Shown: positions 22,859 through 32,208, counted from the stretch's first letter. The stretch is DNA of 35,093 nucleotides from an uncultured Pseudomonadota bacterium (GCA_937862865.1 CALMFJ010000136.1:1-35093), one strand, 5' to 3'. Translations and numbers: made by a program. The notes: generated by a model from the letters alone, not told the origin.

Positions 22859-23857
22859 ATGAACATCGAAGAGATCAAGCCCGATCTTTTCCGCCCCGAG
22901 GATGCGAGGGGTGTTGCGGAGCTCTTCAGGGAAGTGTACGGGGACAGTTATCCGGCAAAGATCGTCTACCAGCCCGACAGGCTGGTTGAGGCTTTTGAGA
23001 GCGGGGATAATATCCCGGTCGTGGTCCGCACGGGAGACGGCAGGGTGATCGGCTACAGCTCCCTCTTCCGCGCCGCCCCCAACAAAGGGGTGTACGAGAA
23101 GGGGAACGGCGCGGTGTCCCGCGCGTATCGCAACGCGGGCGTTATGGGACTGATCTTTGAGTATGTCGGCAAAATGGTGTCCGGCATCGCCGGAATAAAG
23201 GTCTTTTTCGGCGAGCCGGTCTGCAACCACGTGTACATCCAGAAGGCCGCCCTTGCCCATCTGCCTTTCGTCGAGACCGCCCTCGAGGTAGACCTCATGC
23301 CTGCCGAGGCCTATGAACAGGAGAAAAGTGCGTCCGGAAGGGTATCGACACTTCTCATGTTCATCACCGTCGTCCGGCATCCGCATACCGTCTATGTCCC
23401 GGACGCCTATTCTGTCCAGTGCGGGCACATCTACAGCGGCCTCGATGACGAGCGCGTTTTTTCCATCTCGAAAGAGGAAATACCATCCTCGCCGGGAACA
23501 AGGATTGAAACGGATGTCTTCGATTTCGCCCGGGTCGCCCGCATCAACGTTTATGAGTCAGGGGCCGATTTCGAGAAAGTTCTCTTCGCCAGGGAAGAAG
23601 AGATGCTCGCGCAAAACGTCACGGTGATGCAGGTGTTCCTGGACCTCTCGTGCCCGTGGATAGGGAAAATAGCGGATGTCCTCCGGGAGAAGGGTTATTT
23701 TTTTGGCGGTATCCTTCCCCAGTGGTTCGGCGGAGACGGCCTGCTCATGCAGAAGATATACGGGACACCTAACTGGGAAGGCATACACGTTTTCTCCGAA
23801 AGGGCCGGCAGGATACTGGAATCCGCGCGCTCTGACTGGCAGCGGACGCTTATGTGA
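22859..23857 (+). CDS. GNAT-like N-acetyltransferase family protein
   Basis: A 332-residue soluble protein. The N-terminal half looks like a GNAT fold: EDARGVAELFREVYGDSYP (helix 1), IPVVVRTGDGRVIGYSSLFRAAP (strands 2-4), then NGAVSRAYRNAGVMGLIFEYV, which stands where the acetyl-CoA loop (R/QxxGxG/A) and its helix belong. The C-terminal half (VFDFARVARINVYESGADF..., then VMQVFLDLSCPWIGKIADVLREKGYFFGGILP) resembles a second GNAT-like half, so a tandem arrangement is possible. The acceptor is unknown. ATG 22859 is behind AAAGGA. It ends facing the transglutaminase gene with a 21-base gap. Confidence 0.6.
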   Translation: MNIEEIKPDLFRPEDARGVAELFREVYGDSYPAKIVYQPDRLVEAFESGDNIPVVVRTGDGRVIGYSSLFRAAPNKGVYEKGNGAVSRAYRNAGVMGLIFEYVGKMVSGIAGIKVFFGEPVCNHVYIQKAALAHLPFVETALEVDLMPAEAYEQEKSASGRVSTLLMFITVVRHPHTVYVPDAYSVQCGHIYSGLDDERVFSISKEEIPSSPGTRIETDVFDFARVARINVYESGADFEKVLFAREEEMLAQNVTVMQVFLDLSCPWIGKIADVLREKGYFFGGILPQWFGGDGLLMQKIYGTPNWEGIHVFSERAGRILESARSDWQRTLM

Positions 23858-23878
23858 CCGGCGCCCGCCCGATCGGCC

Positions 23879-25858
23879 TTACCGTCCATCGTTGTTCGCA
23901 AGCCACGCGCGTGCAGCTTCTTTCAGCGCTTCGCGCTCTTGTCCGCTTAACCCGTCAGGGTCGAAACGGTACCGGTAATGGAGGGATACGATCTGCCGCA
24001 GGAGGTCGGGCATGGCGGTGTCGACGGAGATCCTGTCGATCCATACGGTGAGCGGCTCCCATTTTTGACGGCCGAGCCCCCGCCGGGCCAGTTCGCCTTC
24101 TATTGCATAGAACTCCGAGTCTTTCCCTTTTTGAGGTACGGCAGCGGCTTGCTCCCTTTGGTTCGTTCTTCGCAGGAAGACCCCTTTTTTGCGGTACAGC
24201 TTCCACACGAATACGATGAGGGCCGGTACGGCGATCCATATGAAGTAAAACGCAAACCTGCTCTTTTGATCGCTCCATACAAGCCCGGAAACCTTGAAAA
24301 CGAGCCACGACCACAGGTCGGTGACGGCCGTTAATCCCGAACTGTCCTTTTCGGCGTCAAACCACGAGGACGGGGTGGTGTCCACATCGCGCCAGGCGCC
24401 GTCGACAAAGGCAAGCGTCCAGGCGTGGGCGTGTTTTGACCGCACGATATATGTCTTTTCCAGCGGGCTGAACTCCTGGACGGAATAGCCGGTCACGTAC
24501 CGGGCGGGGACCCCGGCTGCCCTGAGCAGAAGGACGGTCGCCGTCGCAAAATATTCGCAGTGCCCGGAGCGGGACCTCAGGAGAAAATCCTGAACGGGGT
24601 CTTTCATCTCGACCTTCTTTGTATATGTCGCATAGTGAAAGTTGTCGCTGAAATAGCGGGTCACCGCCTCTATGGCCTCATGGGGCGGTCTTGCCTTGAG
24701 CTGAAGGTCGTCGGCTATCTTCGCAAACATGGGGGACAGGTTGAGAGGGACCTTCAGGTCCGTCTCCTGCGGCGGCGCGAGTTGAGGGACATCCGTGTCA
24801 AACCCGACCATGTAGTTCACGAGCGAAGGGCCCCCGCTGACCGTCACAGTCCCGAACCCGCTCTGTTTCATTTCCCTCACGGGCAGGCCCTCGATCTGTG
24901 ACGCGCCGCGCGGCAGGGCCAGCACCCCTGTGCCGCCCTTGAGGTAGGCCGATATGCTCATGCTCTTTTTCGCAGAGGGGGCATCGTGAAGGTCCCACGT
25001 TGTGCCGTTTTGCCCGGGTTTGACGGCTTTGAAGACTGAGCCGCGGGCAAACCACGTGGATGCGCCGTACAGGTCATACCCGGCATCCTGAAGGAGGAAA
25101 GGCGGACGGGGCCCGTCTTTACCCGTCATCACGCGAAGCAGGATCTTCTCGGAGAGTTTCAGCGAGCCGATGCGGCCGATCGCCGTCTTGCTCTTATGCG
25201 CATCGGGAGCGTCACCCGGAACCTGCGCTGCCACGGCGAACTCCTCGACAACGCCCTGCAGCTTATTGAGCCCGATGTGACCGGCGAATCCCAGGCCTCC
25301 GACACAAACGAGAAGCAGGACCCAGATGACGGGGCCCGCGGCCCTTGGACGATGTGCCCACAGCGCCCATGCAAGCAGGACCGCGAACCCCGCGTAAAAC
25401 CACGGGGCCCTGACATTGGCGGCGCTCGCCGACAAAAGGCAGATCGCAGAATAAGGGTACGAAAGATCGACCAGTCTTGGCGGCCTGTCCTTTTTCTGTG
25501 CGGACTTTTTCCTGACAACGAGCCTCAGCAGGGTGATATCTATTCTGTTCGCGGTGCTGTATGCCTGTGCAACGATAAGCGGAAGTATTGCAAGCGGCGC
25601 TGCCCGAAACAGGGATATAAAAGCATCCACGAGATTCGCCCTGCCGGCTGTTACGAAAACATAGACGACCCCGCCGATCAGCAACAGATCGCACAGGTAA
25701 ATGACGCGTTTGAGGTCGGTATCGGACAGGTCCCACCGGAGCCTCAACAGCCGCGACCCTTCAAGGACAGCGGCCCCTGCGACGGCAAACCAGAGAAATC
25801 CCGCCTGCCAGCCCCAGAAAAGGAGTGTCGCACCGAGAAAAAAAGGCGGTGTGCTCAT
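23879..25858 (-). CDS. TgpA-like membrane transglutaminase-fold protein
   Basis: A 659-residue inner-membrane protein. About five hydrophobic helices fill the first 180 residues, followed by a periplasmic transglutaminase core. The catalytic Cys is in GHCEYFATATVLLLRAAGVPARYVTGYS (split; C433), the His in SKHAHAWT (H478), and the Asp in WRDVDTTPSSW. One more membrane helix (about 555-575) leads to a cytoplasmic DUF4129-like tail. This is the layout of P. aeruginosa TgpA, an essential envelope protein. The start is ATG 25858, overlapping the DUF58 stop as ATGA; the frame stays open for another 130 codons upstream inside the DUF58 gene, but that part is antisense-like in composition. It is the third gene of the moxR-DUF58-transglutaminase operon. 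Confidence 0.88.
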   Translation of the reverse strand: MSTPPFFLGATLLFWGWQAGFLWFAVAGAAVLEGSRLLRLRWDLSDTDLKRVIYLCDLLLIGGVVYVFVTAGRANLVDAFISLFRAAPLAILPLIVAQAYSTANRIDITLLRLVVRKKSAQKKDRPPRLVDLSYPYSAICLLSASAANVRAPWFYAGFAVLLAWALWAHRPRAAGPVIWVLLLVCVGGLGFAGHIGLNKLQGVVEEFAVAAQVPGDAPDAHKSKTAIGRIGSLKLSEKILLRVMTGKDGPRPPFLLQDAGYDLYGASTWFARGSVFKAVKPGQNGTTWDLHDAPSAKKSMSISAYLKGGTGVLALPRGASQIEGLPVREMKQSGFGTVTVSGGPSLVNYMVGFDTDVPQLAPPQETDLKVPLNLSPMFAKIADDLQLKARPPHEAIEAVTRYFSDNFHYATYTKKVEMKDPVQDFLLRSRSGHCEYFATATVLLLRAAGVPARYVTGYSVQEFSPLEKTYIVRSKHAHAWTLAFVDGAWRDVDTTPSSWFDAEKDSSGLTAVTDLWSWLVFKVSGLVWSDQKSRFAFYFIWIAVPALIVFVWKLYRKKGVFLRRTNQREQAAAVPQKGKDSEFYAIEGELARRGLGRQKWEPLTVWIDRISVDTAMPDLLRQIVSLHYRYRFDPDGLSGQEREALKEAARAWLANNDGR

Positions 25859-27177
25859 AGTTTCGCGAGCCCCTCTTCGATCTTCCCTGTTTCCAACAGG
25901 TTCAACCATCCCGGTTTTTCCTGCACATTTCCGAGAGCGGGCACGTTGGAGCGCTCCGGGTCCGTGACGACGATGACTATGGGCCGCAATCCGAGCACAT
26001 GCAGGTTGTGGATGAAATCGCTCCTGTGCTTGTCCCACGCAAGCAGGACGCAAACGCAGCCGCTTATAACGGAGCGCCGCGAGACCACGTGACGGTGGAG
26101 CACGGAAAAGGCCTTGTCGTAGCAGGGCCTCACACAGGCAAGCACCTCCAGGAAGTGCTCGATCTGTCCCTGGCCCCTGCCGATCGTCTCGCAAAAGGCC
26201 TCCGTCCCCACAAAGAGCAGGTCGAGCAGCGACTCCTGGGTCTGTACCGTGCACGCGAATGATGCGGCTATCGATATCGCCTCTTCGAACACCTCGCCGG
26301 ACCCGCCCTCCATGAACGTGTCCAGTATCAGGGCGTGCCTCACGAAGAACTCGTCCTGGTACTCCTTGATAATCGGCTTGCCCGTCTTTGCCCAGCTTTT
26401 CCAGTGGATCCTGCGCGGCGGGTCACCCGGCCTGTATTCCCTGAGCGACAGGAACTCCTCCGAGTCGGCAACCGACGTCGACAGCGCGACGCCGCCCTGC
26501 TGGTACGCGCGGTTGCCGGGAAGCTTGACGTCGGGCAGAGCGTACCGTTTCGGCAGGATGAGGACATGCTGTTTCACGGGCACGGTGACATACGCATTGA
26601 TGAGGCCGAACAGGTCCGCCCTTCCCACCGATAACGACTCAAACTCGATGCGCCCCCTTCTCAAGGGTACGAAACCGGTGCTGACGTCGACCTCGCTCTT
26701 GGGCATGAGCGCGGGCATTGGCTGCCTGTCGGCCACGGCCAGTTGGTTCATCTCAATGAGCTGCCTCCAGCGCCGGGATTCCGGCTTAATGCCGGACCCG
26801 GCCGCGGAATATTCGGCAAAAGACGGCCGGGGGTCGGGCAGGTTCTCGAGCAGGAACAATCCCTGCAGCTGCTTATCCCCGGAATTCGTGACCCTGATCC
26901 GGTACGACAGCGTCTGTCCCGCAGAGCCGAAACGGGGCAGGACCCTCAAGGCGGTAAGGTCCACCCGGAAGAAAATATTCCACGCAAAACCGGCCGCCAC
27001 GAGCGTCACGAGGCACGTGAAGGCCTGATACGCGGTTGTTTTCGTGGTGTCGAGGCCAAAAAGCGCGGATGCCACGATCCCGGCCAGCACGAACCTCCCC
27101 GCGGGCGTGAACCGCCTCGTCACGCGATGCCTGAACCCGGAGAACGCCCGGAACCAGATGTATACCAGCCGCCTCAT
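25855..27177 (-). CDS. DUF58 family protein
   Basis: A 440-residue protein. Two hydrophobic helices (about 28-75) anchor it; the central part is a beta-rich domain, and the DUF58 signature EFLSLREYRPGDPPRRIHWKSWAKTGKPIIKEYQDE (split around residues 235-270) is complete. The region after it is von Willebrand A-like (HALILDTFMEGGSG, an altered DxSxS). DUF58 proteins are found with MoxR ATPases, which are thought to act on their vWA-like part. The ATG at 27177 lies ten bases after the moxR stop, and the end overlaps the transglutaminase start. The role in envelope or secreted-protein maturation is inferred from this conserved gene trio. Confidence 0.87.
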   Translation of the reverse strand: MRRLVYIWFRAFSGFRHRVTRRFTPAGRFVLAGIVASALFGLDTTKTTAYQAFTCLVTLVAAGFAWNIFFRVDLTALRVLPRFGSAGQTLSYRIRVTNSGDKQLQGLFLLENLPDPRPSFAEYSAAGSGIKPESRRWRQLIEMNQLAVADRQPMPALMPKSEVDVSTGFVPLRRGRIEFESLSVGRADLFGLINAYVTVPVKQHVLILPKRYALPDVKLPGNRAYQQGGVALSTSVADSEEFLSLREYRPGDPPRRIHWKSWAKTGKPIIKEYQDEFFVRHALILDTFMEGGSGEVFEEAISIAASFACTVQTQESLLDLLFVGTEAFCETIGRGQGQIEHFLEVLACVRPCYDKAFSVLHRHVVSRRSVISGCVCVLLAWDKHRSDFIHNLHVLGLRPIVIVVTDPERSNVPALGNVQEKPGWLNLLETGKIEEGLAKL

Positions 27178-27187
27178 CGTTCACGCC

Positions 27188-28138
27188 CTACGCGGGCACG
27201 GGGATCTTCTTGATGATATCATCGAGGATCGACTCCGCGGTGACGCCCGAAAAGCGTGCCTGCGGGTCTATCACCGTCCTGTGGGCAATGACATGGGCGG
27301 CGATCTCCTGGATGTGCTCGGGGACCACGAAACCCCCGCCATTCAGAAGGGCGACAGCCTGTGCGGCCTTTATCAGGGCGAGGGACGCCCGCGGGCTTGC
27401 CCCGAGCTGGATGCCGGGTGCGCCCCTCGTCGCGCCGACAATGTCCACGATGTAGCGCTTCAGCTCGTCGCTGATCCGCACTTTTTTCACATTGTGCCTC
27501 AACTGAAGGACGTCTTCCACGGATACGCAGGCCGAGATGTCCTCGATGGGGTGCCTGACCTCCTGCGACGACAGCATGGCGACCTCCTGTTCCGGCGCCA
27601 CGTACCCGAGGCTGAACTTCAGCGCAAAACGGTCCATCTGGGCCTCCGGCAGGGGGTACGTGCCGCGGAACTCGACGGGGTTCTGCGTGGCGATAACAAA
27701 AAAGATGTCATCGAACCTGTACGTTGTGCCCTCGATGCTCACCTGGTTCTCCGCCATGGCCTCGAGCAGCGCCGACTGCGTCCTCGGCGAGGCCCTGTTT
27801 ATCTCGTCGGACAGCAGGATGTTCGTGAATATGGGCCCCTTGTGAAAATGGAACGACTGCTGGCCCTGGTCAAAAACGGAGACACCGAGGATGTCCGAGG
27901 GCAAGAGGTCCGGCGTGAATTGTATCCTGCTGAACTTCATGTTGATGGAGAGGGCCAGGGCCTTGGCCAGCGTGGTCTTGCCCGTGCCGGGAAAGTCCTC
28001 GAGAAGGACGTGGCCTCCACTGGCAAAAGCGACCAGGAGCTTGCGGATCGCAGAGGACTGGCCCTTCATCACTTTCTCGATGTTCTCCGCGACCTTCTTC
28101 ATGGTCTCGCTCGAAGACTGGATTATCTCTTCTGTCAT
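27188..28138 (-). CDS. MoxR-family AAA+ ATPase
   Basis: A 316-residue cytoplasmic AAA+ protein. Walker A EDFPGTGKTT at 47-56, Walker B NILLSDEINRASP near 106-118, sensor 1 IATQNPVEFRGTYPLPEAQMDRF, and the C-terminal lid with sensor 2 ASPRASLALIKAAQA. This is the MoxR (RavA-like) class, which acts as a chaperone for vWA/DUF58 partners. The start is ATG 28138 behind GGGGGTG; an ATG at 28162 would add eight residues. It leads the three-gene operon with the DUF58 and transglutaminase genes. A weak promoter may lie about 100 bases upstream. Its Walker A carries Asp-Phe before Pro, slightly unlike the more usual EGVPG. Confidence 0.9.
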   Translation of the reverse strand: MTEEIIQSSSETMKKVAENIEKVMKGQSSAIRKLLVAFASGGHVLLEDFPGTGKTTLAKALALSINMKFSRIQFTPDLLPSDILGVSVFDQGQQSFHFHKGPIFTNILLSDEINRASPRTQSALLEAMAENQVSIEGTTYRFDDIFFVIATQNPVEFRGTYPLPEAQMDRFALKFSLGYVAPEQEVAMLSSQEVRHPIEDISACVSVEDVLQLRHNVKKVRISDELKRYIVDIVGATRGAPGIQLGASPRASLALIKAAQAVALLNGGGFVVPEHIQEIAAHVIAHRTVIDPQARFSGVTAESILDDIIKKIPVPA

Positions 28139-28350
28139 ACACACCCCCAGGAAGTAACACAATACAGACGGCGCGTATTTTCCCGATCATTCTCCCGCGC
28201 CCGGACCGGTTTGGTTGTAAGTTTCCACATTCTCTCAAATGTCCACGATTAATACAATAAAAAGCCGGACCGGGGCAACGCGCGGGTAGCGGTTTATTAA
28301 TTTTGTCCGATATGTCAAAATTAACCTACAAAATGAAAATGGAGGGGCGA

Positions 28351-28836
28351 ATGCAAAGACCGGGGCCATGCACATGTTTGGCTGTATGGGCTTTATTGTT
28401 TGGACTGTTGTTTGCGGCCAATGAGGCGCAGGCGTTCAGCCAGGACGACGTGAACCGTTTGCTCAGGTACAAGGCATGCATCTCCTGCGACCTGTCCGGG
28501 GCCGACCTTTCAAACAAGAACCTCGAATTTGCCACGATGGCTTTTTCCAACCTGAAAGGCGCCAAATTGAACAACTCCACCCTGCACGGCGCCAATTTTT
28601 TCCAGGCCGACCTGACAGAGGCCCAGCTCATCGGCGCCCGCGTGGAATATGCCGTCTTCTTCAACGCGGACCTGACGCGGGCCAACATAACCAACTGGTA
28701 CACCAACGATTTTACCGTGTTCTGGAATGCGAAATGGATCGACGGGAGGGGCTGTGCTTTTGTTATCGGCAAATGCGTTACGTCAGGCTTTCAATCCCCG
28801 GGGCTCCTGAGAAACAAACCACTGAAATCTTACTAG
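28351..28836 (+). CDS. exported pentapeptide-repeat protein
   Basis: A 161-residue protein. A signal peptide (MQRPGPC then a Leu/Ala-rich core ending NEAQA-F) is followed by about ten pentapeptide repeats of the A(D/N)LxX type between residues 51 and 112: CDLSGADLSNKNLEFATMAF, LKGAKLNNSTLHGANFFQAD, LTEAQLIGARVEYAVFFNAD. These fold as a right-handed square beta-helix. A CISC pair precedes the repeats, and two more cysteines follow. ATG 28351 lies a few bases after GGAGGGG and is preferred over an in-frame TTG at 28303 that lacks a site. The protein should be periplasmic. Its function is not indicated by the sequence. Confidence 0.8.
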   Translation: MQRPGPCTCLAVWALLFGLLFAANEAQAFSQDDVNRLLRYKACISCDLSGADLSNKNLEFATMAFSNLKGAKLNNSTLHGANFFQADLTEAQLIGARVEYAVFFNADLTRANITNWYTNDFTVFWNAKWIDGRGCAFVIGKCVTSGFQSPGLLRNKPLKSY

Positions 28837-28938
28837 GATACGGACACGGCGAGGACCGCCTGGATAATTACGCTCCGCGCAATCACCGGTAAAGGCAAAT
28901 GCGTGCGGGATATCGGACAGGGACCGCGGACTCACCGA

Positions 28939-28967
28939 TTGACAGAACGTAAAAGGGGTGCTATGGC
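28939..28967 (+). promoter_or_regulatory. probable fabI promoter
   Basis: TTGACA (28939-28944), 17 bases, TATGGC (28962-28967). The leader would be about 100 bases. Nothing else is seen between 28837 and 29072. Confidence 0.5.
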
Positions 28968-29072
28968 AACCTTATGGGTATCAGCGCCGGGGCCCTGAAA
29001 AGGGTTCGGGCACGCGATCGTGTTGTTGCGTTCAAAAGACCCGGCAGGGGGCTTAAAAGCGAAGGGGGTTTT

Positions 29073-29885
29073 ATGGAAGAAGGATCAGGGGAATTCAAGG
29101 CTTATACGCCGATCGGGCCGGGCAGGCTTCTCGAAGGGAAAAAGGGCCTGGTCCTGGGAATTGCCAACAACGACAGCATCGCCTATGGCTGCGCGCGGAT
29201 GTTCAGCAAGCTCGGGGCGGACCTCGCTATCACGTACCTGAACGAGAAGACGGAGAAATACGTCCGGCCTCTCGCTGAAAAGATGGGGTGCCCCATCATC
29301 ATGCAGTGCGACGTGATGAACCCGGGGGAGCTTGAAACCGTTTACGAGGAGATACGGGGCAGGTGGGGCAAACTGGATTTCGTCCTCCATTCCATCGCCT
29401 TTGCCCCGAAAGCAGATCTGCAGGGACGCGTCACAGACTGCTCGAAAGAAGGGTTCATGCTGGCCATGGACGTCTCCTGCCATTCACTCATCAGGGCGAC
29501 GAAGCTGGCGGAGCCTTTGATGAAGGACGGCGGGTCCATTTTGACCGTCTCCTTTTACGGTTCGGAAAAGGTCGTCTCGAACTACAATATGATGGGCCCC
29601 GTGAAGGCGGCGCTTGAGAGCACCGTCCGTTACCTCGCGACGGAATTGGGCCCGGAGATGATCCGGGTCAACAGCCTGTCTCCCGGTCCCATCAAGACCC
29701 GCGCCGCATCGGGCCTCAACCAGTTCGAGGACCTCATCCTGAAAGCCGTCTCCCTTGCGCCGGAGCACCATATCGTATCAATAGGGGACGTGGGGACATT
29801 CGCCTCATTCCTGGTCAGCGACTACGCGAGGAGCATCACCGGCGGCGTTCATTATATCGACGGCGGCTATCATATCATGGGGTAA
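29073..29885 (+). CDS. fabI: enoyl-acyl carrier protein reductase (NADH), FabI
   Basis: A 270-residue short-chain dehydrogenase of the FabI type, which makes the last reduction of each fatty-acid elongation round. Seen: a modified nucleotide loop GIANNDSIAYGCA (29-41), the CD turn at 79-80 (the adenine side), HSIAFAP (106-112), and the active-site pair Y162 (SFYGSEK) and Y171-x6-K178 (YNMMGPVK). The C-terminal segments LSPGPIKTRAASGL and YIDGGYHIMG are typical. The start ATG 29073 is behind AAGGGGG; a longer reading from 28974 runs through the leader and is rejected. The first 15 residues before the core are a little longer than in E. coli FabI. It is transcribed alone. Confidence 0.92.
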   Translation: MEEGSGEFKAYTPIGPGRLLEGKKGLVLGIANNDSIAYGCARMFSKLGADLAITYLNEKTEKYVRPLAEKMGCPIIMQCDVMNPGELETVYEEIRGRWGKLDFVLHSIAFAPKADLQGRVTDCSKEGFMLAMDVSCHSLIRATKLAEPLMKDGGSILTVSFYGSEKVVSNYNMMGPVKAALESTVRYLATELGPEMIRVNSLSPGPIKTRAASGLNQFEDLILKAVSLAPEHHIVSIGDVGTFASFLVSDYARSITGGVHYIDGGYHIMG

Positions 29886-29916
29886 CGCGCTCCCGGGTCC
29901 GGTCGTGAGATAAGGC

Positions 29917-30606
29917 CTACGGGAGGGAGGCCGTGTTGAGCATGATCCTCCCGTCCGCCACGACGCACCGCGATGAACTGCACATCACCGGGTTCAAGTC
30001 GATCGATTGGACCATCCCGCGCATGTCCATGACAAGGTTGGAAAAACTCAGGAGAAGGCTTGAGAGCTTTTCCATGTCCACGGGATCGGCGCCCCTGTAC
30101 CCTTCCAGAAGCCGGTGGGCTTTGAGACCGCTCACCATTGACCGTATGTCCCCTTCCCGGACCGGTATCATCCTCAAGGCAACGTCCTTGTATATTTCGA
30201 CGGCCGTGCCGCCGGCACCGAGGAGAAGAACGGGACCGAACTGGTGGTCCATCTTAGCGCCGACGATGATCTCCATCCCCTTCAACGGCTCTTCGACGAG
30301 CACCCCCGCGAAGCCGTCGATCTTCCGGAACCTCTCGAACGTTGCGGCCAGCCCTTCATCGTCCTTTATTCCCACCACGACGCCGCCAATGTCCGACTTG
30401 TGAACGACCCTCGGCGACACGATCTTTGCCACGACAGGATAGCCGATGGACCGGGCGAACCCGACCGCTTCGTCTGCATCCCGCGCCCAGGTAAAACGGG
30501 CAACGTCCACCCCTGCCAGGGAAAGGAGCCTCTTGGCCTGCGGCTCCATGAGCCAACCCGCACCTTTAGCATCTGAAAGGATAGACCTCATCTCGTCTGT
30601 CAGCAT
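29917..30606 (-). CDS. ADP-forming acyl/acetyl-CoA synthetase, beta (ATP-grasp) subunit
   Basis: A 229-residue ATP-grasp subunit. The nucleotide part is seen at GYPVVAKIVSPRVVHKSDIGGVVVGI (55-80, with K61 and H69), then GVLVEEPLKGMEIIVGAKMDHQFGPVLLLGAGG, and SIDLNPVM at the end, where acidic and Asn residues hold magnesium. With the alpha subunit it forms the enzyme that turns acyl-CoA, ADP and phosphate into acid, CoA and ATP (or the reverse), a substrate-level energy step common in anaerobes. The H69 region matches the beta-subunit His that relays the phosphate. ATG 30606 overlaps the alpha stop by seven bases, with AAGGAG nine bases before it, so the two are coupled. Confidence 0.88.
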   Translation of the reverse strand: MLTDEMRSILSDAKGAGWLMEPQAKRLLSLAGVDVARFTWARDADEAVGFARSIGYPVVAKIVSPRVVHKSDIGGVVVGIKDDEGLAATFERFRKIDGFAGVLVEEPLKGMEIIVGAKMDHQFGPVLLLGAGGTAVEIYKDVALRMIPVREGDIRSMVSGLKAHRLLEGYRGADPVDMEKLSSLLLSFSNLVMDMRGMVQSIDLNPVMCSSSRCVVADGRIMLNTASLP

Positions 30607-31967
30607 ACCCCGTATCTCCTTAAGGCCTCGGCCATGAAGACTGCGCCCTCGATCGTATCGGAAACGGGCACACCATTGAGCTCGAACCCTTCGATCAGCA
30701 TGCCGTATTTTTCAACATGGGGAACGTAGGCAACGAGGGGCTTGCCCTCCTGCCTGTAGACCTGGCTGAGCCTCGCGCCGAGGTCCATGGATATCCCCGG
30801 TGAGTAGGGCAGAAGAAGGATGAGGATGGAATCGTATTCGGGCCTTCTGCTCAAGTACCTGACCGTCTCCACAACGTCATCGTCGATGACGCTGCCCGTC
30901 AGGTCGACGGGGTTTTTCAGGGACGCAATCTCCTGAACTCCGGCTGAGAGCCTTGCCTTCAATTCCTCCCGGGCCTTCTGCACGAGGCCCGGCACCGTGA
31001 GGCCGAGGTTAGAGCACACGTCCACCGCCAGCACGCCGTGGCCTCCGCTTCCCGTCACGATCGCCACACGTTCCCCGGCGGGTTTCGGGTAGCAACCCAG
31101 GGCTTCGCAATAGTAGACCATGTGCAGGTGGCTTTTGGCCTCCACTATGCCAAACTGGGAAAGGACCGATGAAAAGGTCTCGTAATCACCTGCAAGGGAG
31201 GCGGTGTGGCTCGAAATGGCCTTGCCTGCCTCCGGGCTCTTACCCGATTTAAGGACGATGACGGGCTTGGCGCATTCTCTCGCCGCCGTCACGAACTCCC
31301 TTCCCTCATTTTCTTCGAAACCCTCGAGATAAAAGGCGATGACCCCGGTTTCGGGATCATTGGCAAAGAACCTCAGGAGGTCGGTCTCCCGGACAACGGC
31401 CTTGTTCCCGATGCTGACGCCCTTGGCGAGACCTACCCTCTCCTGGGAGAACTTTATCATCTGGTCGACGAGTATCCCGCCGCTCTGGCTTATGAACGTT
31501 ATGTTCCCCGGGCCCGGCTTCACGACCCGTTCGCTTGCGAGGAAGAAGGTGTCCACGCAGGCGGGGCAGTAAATGCCAAGGCAGTTGGGGCCGATGAACG
31601 GGAAACGGGCCTCGCGGGCAATGTCTGTTATCCTCTCCTGAAGGTCATGCCGGCCGGCCTCGGCAAATCCCCCGGAGATTATCACAGCCCCTTTCACCCC
31701 CCCCTTTATGCATTGTGTCAGTATGTCCGGCACGCGTTCAGCACGGACCGCGATGACGGCAAGGTCGATCTCTGCCGGCACCTCGGAGAGGTCCGTGAAG
31801 AGGGCCTCCCCCTGGAAGCTCCCTCCGCGATGATTGACAGGGAAGGCCCGGACCGGGTAGTTGAGGCGGTTCTTGTTGTATATTATGTTTGCAGGATGCC
31901 GGTCATCTATTGGGGATACTCCGAAAACTGCCACGGTCTCTGGCTTGAACAACGGTACAAGGTCCAT
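30600..31967 (-). CDS. ADP-forming acyl/acetyl-CoA synthetase, alpha (CoA-binding/ligase) subunit
   Basis: A 455-residue subunit with a CoA-binding Rossmann domain (VAVFGVSPIDDRHPANIIYNK, residues 12-32), a first ligase domain (FPFIGPNCLGIY, ISQSGGILVDQM) and a second (YLEGFEENEGREF). The phosphorylated His is H254 in KAISSHTASLAGD, and E215 is the usual stabilising acidic residue. Substrates of this family include acetyl-, propionyl- and aryl-CoA; they cannot be chosen here. The ATG at 31967 follows GGGGGAGGG. The gene has its own promoter and is the first of the pair. Split subunits, rather than one fused chain, are seen in archaea and in some anaerobic bacteria. Confidence 0.88.
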   Translation of the reverse strand: MDLVPLFKPETVAVFGVSPIDDRHPANIIYNKNRLNYPVRAFPVNHRGGSFQGEALFTDLSEVPAEIDLAVIAVRAERVPDILTQCIKGGVKGAVIISGGFAEAGRHDLQERITDIAREARFPFIGPNCLGIYCPACVDTFFLASERVVKPGPGNITFISQSGGILVDQMIKFSQERVGLAKGVSIGNKAVVRETDLLRFFANDPETGVIAFYLEGFEENEGREFVTAARECAKPVIVLKSGKSPEAGKAISSHTASLAGDYETFSSVLSQFGIVEAKSHLHMVYYCEALGCYPKPAGERVAIVTGSGGHGVLAVDVCSNLGLTVPGLVQKAREELKARLSAGVQEIASLKNPVDLTGSVIDDDVVETVRYLSRRPEYDSILILLLPYSPGISMDLGARLSQVYRQEGKPLVAYVPHVEKYGMLIEGFELNGVPVSDTIEGAVFMAEALRRYGVC

Positions 31968-31996
31968 GTGTCCCTCCCCCTTGAATGGCTTCTCAT

Positions 31997-32025
31997 ATTC
32001 TGTCAGCGTACAGAAATCGTGTCAA
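31997..32025 (-). promoter_or_regulatory. promoter of the acyl-CoA synthetase operon
   Basis: Read leftward: TTGACA (32025-32020), 17 bases, CAGAAT (32002-31997). Confidence 0.6.
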
Positions 32026-32128
32026 CTGTTTGTATGGCGGCAGGCTGTATGAAAAGAAAACGGCCGCTTCGCACGGGGCGGTCGGCCTCGCGTGCACCAT
32101 CAGGGGAAGAGCGGAGGCTTAAAAACAC

Positions 32129-32158
32129 TTGACAGGAATATTAGTCATAATATATAAA
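32129..32158 (+). promoter_or_regulatory. promoter of the DtxR-FeoA regulator
   Basis: TTGACA (32129-32134), 18 bases, TATAAA (32153-32158). The predicted start falls inside the palindrome at 32160-32173. Confidence 0.7.
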
Positions 32159-32159
32159 G

Positions 32160-32173
32160 TTAGCCATGGCTAA
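32160..32173. promoter_or_regulatory. operator palindrome TTAGCCATGGCTAA
   Basis: A perfect 14-base palindrome directly after the -10 box of the DtxR-FeoA gene. It has the TTAG...CTAA ends of DtxR/MntR-family sites and differs at only two symmetric positions from the one at 33023-33036. Binding here would block initiation, that is, autorepression. Confidence 0.7.
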
Positions 32174-32208
32174 TTATCTGCCGTACAATACAGCAGGAGG
32201 GCAGGACC

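Noticed and set aside
25859-26254. N-terminal extension of the transglutaminase gene by about 130 residues
   Set aside because: It lies wholly inside the DUF58 gene in another frame; the ATGA overlap at 25858 gives a normal membrane N terminus.
27044-28252. A 402-codon rightward frame opposite moxR and DUF58
   Set aside because: It mirrors two certain genes and has no recognisable domain or start signal.
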